64,000 bases of DNA from Crocodylus rhombifer (GCA_038503035.1 JAVSML010000992.1:30001-94000); one strand, 5' to 3'. Positions 25,275 to 38,029 are shown, counted from the stretch's first letter. Notes: generated by a model not told the origin, from the letters alone. Numbers and translations are program-made.

Positions 25275-25774
25275 TTGGGGGGGGGGGGGGTGTCATTCTT
25301 GAGGTGAGTTCCCTTTACACTGTAATTTGAATCCTCTCTCCGTCATCACCTCTATGCCACCCTTTGACAGGTTGGCTGCTTTACAGACCATGTTAGCATG
25401 CTTCCTAGAAATCTCCATCAGCTATTTGTTTGGCAGTGCAAAAGGAGAAATGACACATTTTTAAAGATCTCATGTGCTGTAATTTGTATTGCTTCTCTCC
25501 ACACCTACAGAGGGGTTTGTTGGGAGGAAATCCTGCTGAGCATTGCAGACATTACTTTAACTTTAGATGTGAATGATCTACTAGGGCAGTAGAAAAGAAG
25601 AGCATAGTGGCAGAGCCCTGTCTCCCCCAGCAGAGATCTGCAGAGGTGGTAGGGGAAATCATTTGTGTATGCTGTGGAATTTTGCTGGACCCTTTGGGAT
25701 GAAAGATGTCTTACTAATTGTTTTTGCATATTCACCTATGAAAACTAAAGGGAAAGATTAGCAAGTTGTAGCAG
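23034..25774. other. Intergenic or intronic; no gene seen
   Basis: No supported exon or repeat apart from poly-T runs and the (TTTA)n tract. Short open frames look like chance. Confidence 0.5.
25237..25290. repeat. (TTTA)n followed by poly-G
   Basis: About ten TTTA units run directly into about 14 G. The exact length may be unreliable because homopolymers assemble poorly. Confidence 0.9.
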
Positions 25775-25782
25775 ATATTTTC

Positions 25783-26596
25783 TAGGGCTGTGTGAAGTTT
25801 CTGTCCCTGATTTTGGTTCGGTGGAGATTCACCCTGATTTGGTGGCTGAATCTCTGAATCTGAATTGAATCGCAGGACCCTTTAATCTCTCTGAATTGAT
25901 TAGGAAGCCGCTGGATCAGTTCGGAGAGATTTGGATATATTCGGTGATTTGGACATAGATACAGCTCTGTTTTCTTTTCTACATACCTCTCAGAGCCCCT
26001 GGTACCTAATTCTGCAGTGCTGGGGCAGAAGCAGCATCCCACAGAAGCATGGGGGTCCCCAGCGCACTCAACAGCAGACCCGGAAGTGGACCAGAAGCAC
26101 TTCCGGTCCACTTCCTGGTCCACTGGGGAGCATGCAGGTGGGATCCCCCGTGCCCCTCTGGCTCGTCAACTTGTCCCTCCTAGGTCTCCTGTGGGGAGGG
26201 TACCCGGGGTCCCCTGTGGCCAATTGCTGAATTGGAGGGCCAGGGGGACTGGGGTTGGGCCCGAGTGTGCTCCCCAGCAGACCTGGAAGTGGACCGGGGT
26301 ACTTCTGGTCCACTTCCGGGTTTGCTGCCGAGCATGCTGGAGAGCCCCTTGCGCTCCTGTGAGATGCTCCATGTACCGCATCATCACAGCAATCACGAGC
26401 CACACTGCTACATCAAGGTATATAGAAAAAAACATTTAAAGTTGTGCCTGTGTCTGAGTCAGTGATTCGCCAAATCAGCATCGAATCTTCAGATTTGGAT
26501 TCAGCCGAATCGAATCAGAGACATTGATCCAAATCAATGAATCGAATCACTGTCCTCGATTCGGGCCGAATCTGAATTGAATTTTGCAGAGCCCTA
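25783..26596. mobile_element. Foldback hAT element, copy A (814 bp), perfect 8-bp TSD
   Basis: ATATTTTC is duplicated exactly at 25775-25782 and 26597-26604. The termini are inverted: left TAGGGCTGTGTGAAG, right inverse TAGGGCTCTGCAAAA. Both subterminal regions are dense in GATTCG/CGAATC words, and the two halves are largely inverse copies of each other (the 'ctacatacctctcaga' side pairs with the 'caaggtatatagaaaa' side). The centre has two near-palindromes, at 26079-26118 and 26285-26318 (GGAAGTGGACC...GGTCCACTTCC). It has no coding capacity. Confidence 0.88.
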
Positions 26597-26604
26597 ATAT
26601 TTTC

Positions 26605-28415
26605 TTCTTTTATGTAATAATCGTGATGGGGTTTTTAAAGTTTTAAATTGATGTTTTTAAAGCCATAATGTTTTATCATATTGTCAAATCATATCTTTGC
26701 TTTATGGTACTACCTTCTCTTTTATGTACTTTGCAATGATAAAAAATAAATTCTATAAAGACAAATTGGTATCATTTATACCAGTGTCAAGTTGAGTATA
26801 AAATACCACTGATAGTCCACCAGAAATTCAGTAGTAGAATGTTCTTGTATTTATTATTATGAAGTTTATAGTTCATTAATTCTGTATCTCAGAATTTCAG
26901 TACAGATATGAAGCAAGAAGAATAACCAATAATAAAGTTTTTGATATATTATCCTTTTGCAATGTTTTCTCCCCTTGAGTAATCCTCATTCTTCTGATTA
27001 GCCTCATTGGCTTCAATGAAACTGCTTATAGATAAGAGAAGCAAGGTTTCTTTGGCAATATCTTTTATTGAACCAATTGTATAGTTGGGAGAGAGATTAG
27101 ACAAATTTTTGGATGTGCAGTGCTCTAGAACTGATTTTGTGAGCCCCTGTCTACTTGTACTACTCATGGAAGTTTTAACAGCAGATTTCATTCTTTGTGT
27201 ATTATTTTTGCCGTACTCGTGTCCTGAAATTAATCTTTGGGTATTTTTTTATATTTTGAGTTATTTATTTAACATCCAGTTGCACTTCTTATGTTCCCAC
27301 AAACCACGTAATAAAAAGATTGGAGGCAAAATCCTCTCCAGGAACTCCAAAGGCTTTTAAATTCTCTTTAAGCTTCTTTCAGATATCTAGGATGTGTACA
27401 GAAGTTGCTTTTTTCACCATTTAAAGTGCTTTATTGCCGTGACTTAACAGAAGTACACAGCTTTATAGCTCTTAAAAATAGAGCACTTTTAACTTTTGTG
27501 TGCTAGAAATATTGAGGGATACTTATCATGTTCACTGATGCTGTGAATTAGCTAAAATCTATAACGTGCTATCATTGCCTCCAGGCACCAAAAATCTTTA
27601 CACGATGATTCTTTTTTCATTTACGAGATCTTCATCAGACTAATAGGGATTAGACTTGCCCAATAATGTGATTGAAATGAACGATGAAAATGTCTTTGTT
27701 CTGGATAAGTAGATTGGATAATGTTTTGTTTGCTCTGAATTTCTTTAGATTTACTAAATTTCTGACAGGAAATTATTATTAAATGGTTATATCTCTATCA
27801 TGACTTTATTTTTGTAAACGTTGGCTATGTGTTTTTTTTTTTTAATTATGCCACTTTTTAAATTTGTATCTTATTCAGAGGAATAAGATAGAAGTTCAAC
27901 TCTTCTAATGCACTAACCACTTGCTTGATTTTCTTTATGAATAGGAAATAGCTCTTCATGGAAATAATAAAATAAATTAATCAATGTGATTTGCAAGTAA
28001 GTAAAGAAAATTAACTTTAGGGACCTTGTAACCTATGCTGTAAACACACTGGTGCTGGTTCAAAATTTGCTTAAACTTGTGTACAGTCTTCCATTATTGA
28101 AGTTAATATCCTATATAAAACAATCTGTCAAGATTTAGCTTTTGAAGCCATGGCACAGACTTTTGTTAATGTTTAATGACTGAACCTCTGACAATGAGGA
28201 GCAATGTCTTTGGATAACTGAATCATGAATTTGACTACAATAATAAGTCTCAGGATCAGACTAGATCCTGAGGAGTGCTGAGCATTTGACAAGACGCATT
28301 CATTTCAAGAAATATCTCCAGTTTCTTATTTCTTAAAATTTGATTGTTGGTGAAGTGCACTATTGCTTCCAAGTTGGTACTGACTAAAGTGCTTTGTCTT
28401 ATCTGTGGTGACTCT
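26605..28415. other. AT-rich sequence with one old dispersed repeat; no gene seen
   Basis: Around 27020-27115 is a stretch ('tcttttattgaaccaa', 'tagttgggagagagattaga') that resembles a reptile repeat with the word 'ttttattagaccaac', also seen inside the insert at 51532. The remainder shows no exon or repeat I can name. Confidence 0.5.
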
Positions 28416-28925
28416 ATGGCTGTGTCCAGATAAGCACGGCCATGCAGAATGTGGCACTGCAGACACGTCTGTGGCACCACATACTGCACATTCAGCTGTT
28501 CTCCATGCCACAAGGAAGCAGTGTGGGGTTTGTTTTTGACCCTAGGGGTCAAAAAAAACCCACGTAAAAAAATGGAACGGCATATGCGGCGGCAGCGTGC
28601 ACCACTCAGAACTGGAGTCTGGCTGGCTGGAGCCGTGCTCCAGCTGTTGGCCAGGTTGCAAGTGGCAGAATTGCTGCTGCTGTAGCCTCAGGAGGCCCCC
28701 AGGACTCCAGGTAAGGCTGCTGGGGCCAGCCCAGTGCTGGCCCCAGCCTCCCCTACCCCACCTAGGGTAACCTGTCGTGCGCCAGAGCGTGGGTGGCACA
28801 GGTGTTCCCTGGGGACAACTAGCAGCGGCACAAGGTGTCCTCCTGCTAGTTGTCCCTGGGGAACCAAACGTCCATGCTCATGTTGCTACAGCCTGTATGG
28901 CTAGTACAACCATGCTTCAGATGTA
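28416..28925. repeat. GC-rich block, probable non-autonomous DNA element
   Basis: A GC-rich island in AT-rich surroundings, starting with 'ggctgtgtccagataagcac'. It contains a near-perfect 22-bp inverted repeat (28804-28825 with 28843-28864, one swapped pair) around an 17-base loop. Element ends and target duplication were not found. The open frames over it look like chance. Confidence 0.4.
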
Positions 28926-29904
28926 ACATATATCTGAGGTCCTAACTAGAACTGGCTGTAAAGCAAGGCTTCTAAGTAATAGAGAATTGCTTTACATTTG
29001 GTTTTGGTCCAAAACCAACTGGAACAAAACGTGATTGAAATTTCTCATGCACTGGGCATTCCAAAAAAATGTACTTGTGGGAACATTTCAAACAGTCCAA
29101 ACTGTTTGGTGTAAAGTGCCATATTACATAGAGTAAAAGGTAAAAAAGGGCTTAGATCACGTATTTCCCATTGTTCACAAGGTGGCAGCATTTATTTAAA
29201 CAAAACAAACTCCAGTTTTATGAACTTAATACAGATGCTATGGAGAACTTTTTAAAATAGCTACCTTTGTATGCAAAAGTACTCCTTTGGGGAGAATTGC
29301 TTTTTACCATCATCTTTGTCACAGTCTGATGTATAATAGATTTTATTTACCTGGTTGAAAAACTGAAATGAGATGAGAGAATTCTGCTTTACTTCTCGGC
29401 TGAATTAAGGTTTCTTTTTCTTTTTTGTTTTTGTGTTTTCAACTTGAAAAATACCTGTGTTATGTATTTAAGTTTAAAGAAAGTTCACAATCAACAATGT
29501 GACAGTCAGTCTATGTACAACCAGTATAATTTTCAGAAAATTTATTTATTTTTTAAATAGATGTCTGTTGGTAAGAAAACCATCTCTTGTTTCTAAATAC
29601 GGCATTTAAAAGTTGCATTTCAGGTTTGATGTACCACTTACTCTTCAGAAATATTAACATTGGAATGGAAGGAACCTCCATAGTCATTAAGTCCTAACAT
29701 CAGCTGGGTGTCACAAGCAGGGATTAATGACTACATCAGACTGTCTTGGATTATGTGGCAGTTCAGTTATGTGAAGGAAGCTTCTCACTTCACTTAGGAT
29801 CACCATTGCTTCCAGCCTTGGAGTTACAATCTCAAAGTGGATCACAAAACAATCTTTTGAGAATTTATTTATTTTCTAAAAAATACAAATATCCGTAGAG
29901 GCTG
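28926..29904. other. AT-rich sequence; no gene seen
   Basis: No supported exon. A weak antisense CR1-like tail may lie at about 29655-29760 ('tggaatggaaggaacctcca', 'tcattaagtccta'), too decayed to assign with confidence. Confidence 0.45.
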
Positions 29905-30100
29905 TATAAGCTTATGGAAAGAGAATAGGATTTGGAGTTACGAGACCTGAGCTTTATTTATGGCTTTGGGACTGTCCTTGGGTAGGTCACCCTACCCCTC
30001 TATGCCTTGGTTTCCTTATCTTCGAAAGTGTGAAATATTGAGTATGCTCTGTTGGTGAAAAGTGCTATATGAGTCATATGATATTTTTAAAGCCGTTAGT
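29905..30100 (+). mobile_element. MIR-type SINE
   Basis: The sequence follows the MIR order: 'ggaaagagaataggatttgg', 'agacctgagctttatttatg', 'gactgtccttgggtaggtca', 'gccttggtttccttatctt', 'aaagtgctatatgag'. MIR elements are ancient, tRNA-derived and found across amniotes. Confidence 0.8.
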
Positions 30101-30137
30101 AGTTTTATTGTGATTAAAATCTTCAGAAGTTTTCATA

Positions 30138-30378
30138 GGGCATGTCTACATGCGTCACTATGACAATGTTGTTACTGCGCCGTGATTTAGTACTTCTCAA
30201 AGGAAATACTGCGCCATATGCACAGCACATGGTTATTTTCAGCAGCTGTTTCACCATAGCAGGGCACTACCCCGGGGGGGTGTATTGCTATGGCAGAGTA
30301 GCTGCTGTAGATGCCCGCAGATGCTATGTTGCCACAGCACATTGCTACGGTGATCTAGTGCCATGTGTAGACGTGCCC
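30138..30378. mobile_element. 241-bp MITE with 15-17 bp terminal inverted repeats
   Basis: GGGCATGTCTACATG at the left is the near-exact inverse of CATGTGTAGACGTGCCC at the right (one mismatch and a small indel). The interior holds further inverted words ('ctatggcagagtagctgc', 'gttgccacagcac'). No convincing target duplication is visible, so the superfamily is left open. A 75-90 residue frame over it is chance. Confidence 0.6.
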
Positions 30379-31529
30379 ATGGTTGGCCTAAATTTGCTCC
30401 GATTTTAAGATCAGTTGGAGTATCATTATTGTGAGCTAACATTAATAACTTTTGAAAATCTAAACTTTAAGCTCTTTGCAGCAAGCACTGTTTGCTCATT
30501 TGTATTTGTGGAGGATCCATCACAGGGGGTTTAAATAGTATTACCGTACACCAGGGATCAATTTGGGCTATCGTGCCTCTCTGAATTCTTTCAGTTTGCA
30601 AAAGCTGATTTCCCCCCCGCCCCCCCAGTTACAGAATATGCTGGTTTTTTGGGGGGGGGGGGGTTGTTTGTTTAAGTGACTCATTTGGGATACTATAGTG
30701 TTCTTCCTTTCCTTGTCCATTTTTCTAATCTGTTTAAAACAAAACATCAGGAACTTTCAACCTTGAAACATACTAAAACCTTCACTTGCTTATTTTCTAA
30801 TAAACTCTCTTTTGATCAAAGACTGAGCAAGCAAAAATTCTTGCCTTCTCTTGTATTAGCTGGCCTTTTACTGTGAAAGTTGGTGTTCCAGGCTACAATC
30901 ATCATAAAGCTCTATTAGAATTTAAAATGAGAGATCATTTGAATGTCGCATTGCTTGGTTATAGCAAACAATTACAAGTTTGTACAGATTTTATCATTCT
31001 AAGCTAGTCTAACTTCTTTATAATTTTCTAGTCATCTTTCTGGTTAGGTTACCTGCAGAGGACACATTTTATGGCTGTAAGGGCAAATAAACACTTTCTG
31101 CCCTTGAGGCTTGCCTCAGTGATGATGAAAATGTCTGGATATTGACAAACATGTACATTTCATTCCTTGTACTAACAATTCTTTTTTCAAGTTATATTTT
31201 TTCAACTGTTTCAAGTTATATTTTTTCATTAACCCACTTCAAAAACTTGATGTTTATGTTGTAAGTGCACTTAATTGAGGATAATAATATTGGAGCAAAC
31301 AAATTCCTCATGTGTTTCCACTGAAGACTCTGCAGTTGCACCTGAAATGTTTTTAGTTCCCAGTCTGTAATACCATGCCTTTCAGTCTGCTGTCAGAAAA
31401 AGTGTATAATACAACTGAGGTGTCGGTAAATCAGTTACCTATAGTATTTCAGAATATTATTAGTCAAGCAGTATGAGAGACGGGAACTATTACATACTAG
31501 GTTGTTTCAAGCCCCATACATGTTGTATT
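30379..31529. other. AT-rich sequence; no gene seen
   Basis: Contains poly-C and poly-G homopolymers at about 30612-30628 and 30647-30662. No exon or nameable repeat is seen. Confidence 0.5.
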
Positions 31530-32085
31530 TCATGGTGTATAAGATGACCCCTTTTTTCTGATCCAAAAGTTAGAATTTTTCTAGATCTAGTGCATCGGTC
31601 AACGTTTTTGGATCAGAAATATGGGGTTGACTTATACCAGCACCTTCCCTGCAGGCTGGGCACCCAGCGCTGCTCTCAGGGAATGGGGGTGGGCTTGGCG
31701 CCTAGTTGGTATGCCTCAGGCAGCACCACTTGCAGGGGATGGGGTTGGGCTCGGCGCTTGGTTGATGTGACCCAAACAACACCACTTGTGGGGATGGGGC
31801 TTGGCTCAGTACTCGGCTGGCGTGGCCCAGGCAGTGCTGCTTGCAGGGGATGGAGCTGGACTCAGCAGTCAGCTGAGCAGCATCTCCATGGTGACAGCAA
31901 GGCCCACAAGTCATGCTTGGGCTGGGGCTGGGCCTGGGCCCCTTGGCCTCCAGTGACAGGGATGCCATCTCATGGTAGGTGAAGAAGGATGGGTCATTGG
32001 GGGCTGGACAGGGATTTGGATGAGGCTGGGGGTCAAAAGTATTGCTATGGTGTATAAGTCAAGGTGGAAATTTAAAGGTAAATGT
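31530..32085. repeat. Probable non-autonomous DNA element with internal minisatellite
   Basis: The word 'atggtgtataag' occurs near both ends (31533 and 32049), in the same orientation. Between them, 31660-31880 holds three to four diverged tandem units of about 55-60 bp ('gggcttggcgcctagttggt', 'gggctcggcgcttggttgat', 'gggcttggctcagtactcgg'). The open frames here are a by-product of the tandem repeat. The element class is unknown. Confidence 0.45.
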
Positions 32086-32324
32086 TTTGGCTTCAAACCT
32101 CAACTTGTATGCCAGAAAATATCACTAAACAGACTTTCAATAACTTCAGTAGGTCAGGCCTTCAAATCCCTGGGCAGGAGTAACAGCTAGATAGACTCTC
32201 AGGTACATTTTCCAGCACAACCTAATTCCTTACAGCAGTCCCTGAACATATGCTCTCAAGTGCCAATAAATAAATTGACCCATCATAAAAAAGGAGGACT
32301 TTCTTAGCCTTAAATCGCAATAGT

Positions 32325-32510
32325 TTCATAGTTTCATAGTAGCTAGAGTCGGAAGGGACCTAGGTAGATCATCTAGTCCGACCCCCTGCCTTGGCAGGAA
32401 AGAGCACCGGGGTCAGATGACCCCGGCAAGGTGCTCATCTAACTTCCTTTTAAAAATCCCCAGGCTAGGAGCCTGCACCACTTCCCCTGGAAGCTGGTTT
32501 GTTTTTAAAG
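32325..32510 (-). mobile_element. CR1 LINE 3' tail, antisense
   Basis: The plus strand reads 'catagtttcatagtagctag', 'tcggaagggacctaggtaga', 'tccgaccccctgccttggca' and 'aaaaatccccaggctaggag'. It is well preserved, so fairly young. The short 'tttcatag' repeats at its edge match the CR1 terminal octamer array. Confidence 0.88.
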
Positions 32511-33257
32511 CATGGCAGGCCTGACGACAAATTTGCTACTTGGATTTTGCTTTGGATGTATTCATTCACAAATGCTATAAAGCTGCTAACTTGCAGATAA
32601 GCTGTTCTACCGATAGATGTCTCTGTGCTTCTGTAGAAGTGCCACAACTATCTTTGGGTGTAAATATGGGCGACAGCATATTTTGTTAGTTTAGTAGCAC
32701 GAGTCTTTTTAACCTTACAAATACACATTTCTTAAAAAATGATGAGGCTCCATATTAGTGGTAAATGATGGGGAACAGGGCCCACTGGTATGGGGTATAG
32801 GTGTCAGATAGCTTTGAGAATAATTCTGTGAAATGGCTTTGTGTGGTTACCTATCCGCTTGTTAATGATTTGCAATTAATGTTTTCAGATTACAAATAGC
32901 TTTTTTCTTTGAACTGCCAGTTGTGGCAATTTTATCTTTAAACCTGATAAACTAAGTAGGCTTTCCCTCTTTTTCTTCACCACTAGTAATAGATTCTGCA
33001 GGCCAGATTTTGTCTTTGGTAACTCTTGAGCATCCCCACTGTTGCCAGTGATGCAGCTGATTAGAATACACTAGAAAAAACTCTGAGGACATACTACAAG
33101 TATATGTACCTCTTTGTTGGCCTTACAGAGCTAACAGGAAGGAAATGCAGTATGACTATTAATAACAAAAATACGCAACAGCTCAGATTTTCAGGTGCTC
33201 TAAATTTGCCTCCCTCCATTGGGGTTGATGGAGCTATGGCAATCTATAGTAGTAGGG
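32511..33257. other. Unique sequence; no gene seen
   Basis: No supported exon, RNA gene or repeat. Confidence 0.45.
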
Positions 33258-33621
33258 CAGAGGCATAACTAGCAGGTTTTATGCCCTGAGCAAAACCCTG
33301 CTTGAGGTGCAGGAGGGCAAGCCCTGGAAAAAAATGGGGGGGGGAGGGGGAAGGGAGAGAGAAGGTGCCAAGCACCGGAAATCATGGGGAGGTCGGTCTT
33401 ACCTGCCCCATGGACTCAGAGTCTGTTGCTGACAGAGTAGCCTGCCTGTCTTCAGTTGCTGCTGCTGTTACAGTCCATGCACTCAGCTGCTGCTGCTGCT
33501 ATGACTACTGTGCAGGGCTGTTGAGACACTACAGGCTCCCTAGGGAGCCACCATTTTGGTGACACCTTTAAGTGCATGCCCAGGGTTGAGCCATGCTTGC
33601 CCACCTTAAGTTATGTTGCTG
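33258..33621. mobile_element. Probable hAT MITE (364 bp)
   Basis: The left end CAGAGGCATAACTAGCAGG is matched by the inverse of the right end, CAGCAACATAACTTAAGG, similar to the 'CAGGGGCRTARCTAGG' ends of hAT elements. The flanking octamers agree at only 4 of 8 positions, so the target duplication is not proven. The interior has a G-rich run and CTG repeats (33458-33500). Confidence 0.55.
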
Positions 33622-33900
33622 AGCTAAGGTGCTGGCCCAGAAAATAGGTTTGTTGAGTTAAAAAGCACTTTTTTCCAGTAGAGCTGCATGTTAAATTCTT
33701 GAATCAGATGATAGGCTGAAAATGTGCAGCATTTTTGGAGAGATGATAGGTAAACTTATTCTTTCTTATCCAGGATACACTGAGGTTAATTAATAGACAG
33801 TAGTTGGCTAGTTTAGTGTAAATTCCTTCCACTACAAGCATTTTATTCCTTTAATCCCTAATTTAATATTAGCCAACCATACTAACAGAGGGAAAGCTAA

Positions 33901-34611
33901 TAGCGGGGTGCAATTCAGATTTGGCCCAAATCAGGGACGGTGATTTGATTCATAGATTCGGATCACTGTTCCTGATTCAGTTGGCCGAATCTGAAGATTC
34001 AATGCTGATTTGAGAGATTTCAGCGATTCGGACATAGACACAATTTTTTCTACATACCTTGAAGAAGCAAGCTCACCTTGTGATGGTTCTGATGCTGGGG
34101 CACACGGAGCATCCCACAGGAGTACTTCCGGACCACTTCTGGGTCTTCCATGCAGCGCGCTGCGGGGTCACCCGGAACCTCCCCGGCTCTGCGATTGGTC
34201 ACGGGGGGACCCCGTGTGCCCCCCAGACCCTGGAGGCACCAGTTGCTGAGGGCACAGGGGGCCCTTCCAAGCGCTCCTCAGCAGACCCATAAGTGGACTG
34301 GACGTGCTTCTGGTCCACTTCCGGGTCTGCTGCCGAGCACGCTTGGCAGAAGTCCCCCATGCTTCTGTGGGATGCTCCATGCGCCCCAGCATCGCAGCAC
34401 TCATGAGCTGCCTGCTACCTAGAGGTATGTAGAAAAAAACATGTAAAGCTGTCTCCATGTCCGAATCTTTCCAAATTGATTCGGAGGGTTCTGATTCAAT
34501 TTGGGGAGATTAAATGGTTTTCTGATTCGATTTGGATTCGGAGATTTGGCCACTGAATCGGGCCAAATCTCCACCAAATTGAATCAGGGACTGAAGTTTC
34601 GCGCAGCCCTA
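33901..34611. mobile_element. Foldback hAT element, copy B (711 bp)
   Basis: Same family as 25783-26596: ends TAGCGGGGTGCAATTC and, inverted, TAGGGCTGCGCGAAACTTC, with dense GATTCG/CGAATC words and the central 'aagtggac...gtccacttcc' inverted pair near 34290-34325. The target duplication is AAAGCTAA (33893-33900) and AAAGTTAA (34612-34619), one mismatch. It is non-coding. Confidence 0.88.
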
Positions 34612-34628
34612 AAAGTTAACTCTTTTTG

Positions 34629-35222
34629 ATGTTTTTGTTAGAGATGGAGTATTGTTATAATATTGTTAGAAATGGAGTGTTGTTAGAAATGCACAGTTTG
34701 CATCTCGTACCTGATAAGAAAAAAACACTGCCAAGGACTTTTTTTCCTTGGCCAGCTTTGCTACAGTTTTTCTTAAATCACACACTCCCTCAGCCTCCCC
34801 CTGGTCTTTCTTATGCAGATTACAGAAGCTGGAATTCAACTGACTGTGTCCTTGAAAGTGGGGGGGATTTAAACTCTTGGTGACCTAAAGAACTTTCTGA
34901 GCATGTGCAATTAGCTGATGCATATTTACTTATCCGCCCTGCATACTTAAGTAGTTAATTATAATATACATGCGATGGATGAAGTGACGTAGCCACATAC
35001 ATGTTTGTATGAAGCAGAAATGAGCTGTAAGAGTTCCTGTTTCTGCACACGTGCCCAGGAGGGAAAGGATAAAAACCAGCTGAAAAGTTCCTCAGGGGTT
35101 CGGAGTAATCTGAGTCTTTTGGCTCTGCTCTGACCCTATTTGCAAATACACCTTTTGTGCTGCTAATAAGTGTGTGTGTCTGTGATTTTGGTGGCCTCCA
35201 GAGAAACGAACCGCTTTTTGCA
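34629..35222 (+). mobile_element. Probable solo LTR of an endogenous retrovirus-like element
   Basis: The stretch has an LTR-like layout: a TATA-like box in 'ggataaaaaccagc' near 35066, a poly-A-signal-like 'aataag' near 35164 and a GT-rich downstream tract. No gag, pol or env follows, so it would be a solo LTR. The boundaries are approximate and no convincing target duplication was found. Confidence 0.5.
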
Positions 35223-38029
35223 TCATTTTGACCTAGAGAACATTGTAATCAATTGGAAAAGGAAGAGCCAGATTTATTTTAAAAGTGTACATACAGTATA
35301 TACAAAATCTAAAAATACCTTAATCTAAGGAAAATCAGCTAAAAATTGAAAAATTCCAAATTAAATCCTTATTACCACAGTAATGTTTTTGAATCATGAC
35401 GAAATGTTGCTGTAATGATTTTCTAAAATATGTTTATGGCCCTCAATCAGAGGCTGTGCAAAACCTTAATTTGAATTGTTCAGCCTTTTTCCTCCCGCTA
35501 AGAATCTCTTAAATGCCTCTGATAAAATAAATGATAATCTTCGTTGTTCATTGTTTCAAACAACAATCCTTTCAATCTCCTCCTGAATATTTTTTTTGCT
35601 TGAAAGATGTAGTAACTTTCTCTTGTCTTTTCTGGGCAGTTCTTAGTGGCACTGTATGGGAGACAAAGTTTTTGGTGTTCCAGAATTGAACTACAGGAGG
35701 TGCTTCTGTTTAAGGTATAATTGACACTATGGTAGAATCAAATGTTTGTTTCTAAGGATTGTTTCAGCAATGCTATAGTAGTTGGTCTTGAGCCTATGCG
35801 TGATACACAGACATTATATTCATGTGTCCACATCTTGGATATTTTGGGTTACTCATGAAGTTAATTTCTATTCAATAGGAGCAGCAGCTGGTTCCAAGAA
35901 ATGTGAGTTGTTTCCATGTGTAACAGCAAAAAGTACAGATAACTAGTTTATTTAAAATATATAAGTGTTATTATTGGATGAATATAAGAAAATACAAGCA
36001 AACTTTTTGAAAGTACTTGCTAAGAAAGCCAATTGTGGATAATTTTGAGGTTGAATTGGGTTACTTCCAACCAAGAAGCAGGACGTTACAGTAGAATTTT
36101 ACCAGCATCAAGATAAAAACTGTTTTTTGGTCTTTACTAAAAGAAACTAAGAAGTGTCTCTCCACATTCTGTGAAATATTTTCAAAGTTTAAAAAATGAT
36201 TTTTTTGATGAAAGCTTAAATCTGTTGTAAGATGCTGCCAAATCTGGAGCTTCTGATTTAAAAGTAGACAAACAGATACTTTTAAATGAATTGAATGCAG
36301 TTAGAAGAGGATGGCATGTTAGTGAGAAGAGGGATCAGAAAACTGCAGTTGCAAGGAATTGATGTTATTGGCATCCAGCCAATCAGGGTCTTCCTCCATT
36401 GCTCAGGGAATACTGATGAGGCTGAGGCACTCACCACTAGGCAGCATGCTGGGCTAGGTATTCACTACCACCCCCTAGTGACAGTTTGACAGCATGGCAG
36501 TGCCTTGATTTAATTTTACAGTATACATATAGATACCCCTAACTGGGACAACTGAGAACTGGTTCCCAATAAATGCCATTCTTGGAACAGTTTAAGTATT
36601 ATAGCTCTCTGCACTGTCTGACATCATTTCCTGCAGATCACTGAGAACCTGTTGAACAGCATGACAGAGATTCTTGCATGGTACAGAGTGGGTCAGATTT
36701 TAACAAGATTTCTGCCTTAAAAAAAGCTCTGTATCCCTCACTAATCTGATGTGCTACCTAGCTCCCCAAGTAGCTAAGGGTTTCGGTTGAAATGATCCCT
36801 AATGAAACTACTGTATGCTCTCATCATCAGTCAAATATTGTCAAAGCATCACGTCTAATATAGTACTCATTAGTGTTTCACGCACTATTACCTAACTATT
36901 TGTTTTGTAATGAATATCTCATTAGTTGAGGACTGTGGAGTTTTTCTGTGGATTCCTTTTGTTCAGCCTTTGATGTATAGAAAGTCTGACAGATGTCATC
37001 TGTATTTTGCAAATGCAGATTCTGGCTTTGTGTTTAGCATTTTTAACACCATTTCCCTTGCTGTTTCTATATATTGTTTCTTGAAAAACAGAGGAAATTT
37101 ATGAACTACTGGCACATGTTCCATTTTTCCTATTAGATTGTTATTTAAAATGCCTTTTCCACCAAGCTTTTTTAAAAGTCTAACACAGTGACAAAATACA
37201 TCATTTAGGGAACTGGAAATAGTATGGATTCAGCCCTGGCAGATAGCTACTCAAAGTAATGGCCATCTATTTGCTCTAAAATGGACTTTGCATGTTTCAA
37301 TCCTGTTTCTACAGCGTGGTTTTAGTAGGCTGTCAACTTTTACCATGTAAACTTGATGATCTTCTAACTGAATAAAGAAAGTGAGGACTTGTACCACAGA
37401 TACAACATAGTCACTTTTATAGATAAGATTATGAGCCAGAAATGAATAAGCATAAACAAAAGCAGTGCAGTTCCCTGTGAGAAGAAGAAATGGGGGCACA
37501 ATCATATATGTGGTATAGGAGCTGCATTCCAGATCTTTCTTATTATGTTGATTGCAATACAAGCTGCTTTTGTAGAAATATCCATTGAAGATAGTTAATG
37601 CTATTTGCATTTCTTAATTAACAAAAGGGGTGCAGATTGACAAATTTAATAATGTATAATTAAATCGGAGTAAAAGGCATCCTTTAAGCCTTAGCTATAA
37701 AGTGTGAGCAGAGCTTGTTGATTTTCATGTCAATTATTGCTAAGAAAAGCAGAGGGGAATATAGCTTTCGACTAGTGTGTTTTCTGTGCCTGAATGATGA
37801 GGATTTATATTAAGAATTACTGAAACTGAGTATTAAGTGATATGCTGTAGGCAGGGAAACTTTTTTTTCTTTGAAAATGTAGTTACATGTTACAATTTGC
37901 ATGTGCTAACTCTAATGTTAGGTGGTGTTAAATTTAATATGTGCTGCAAGCAGTCAGATGCTGAAGGTTCATACCCTCTCTAACATGCACAGCTCTGAAC
38001 TGCTTCTAGAGGGCTGGCAAGCAGGGGCA
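35223..38029. other. AT-rich unique sequence; no gene seen
   Basis: About 2.8 kb without a recognisable repeat or exon. The 119-codon minus-strand frame at 37251-37610 shows no family features. Confidence 0.5.

Noticed and set aside
37251..37610. 119-codon minus-strand frame
   Set aside because: No motif, no splice context, AT-rich chance composition.
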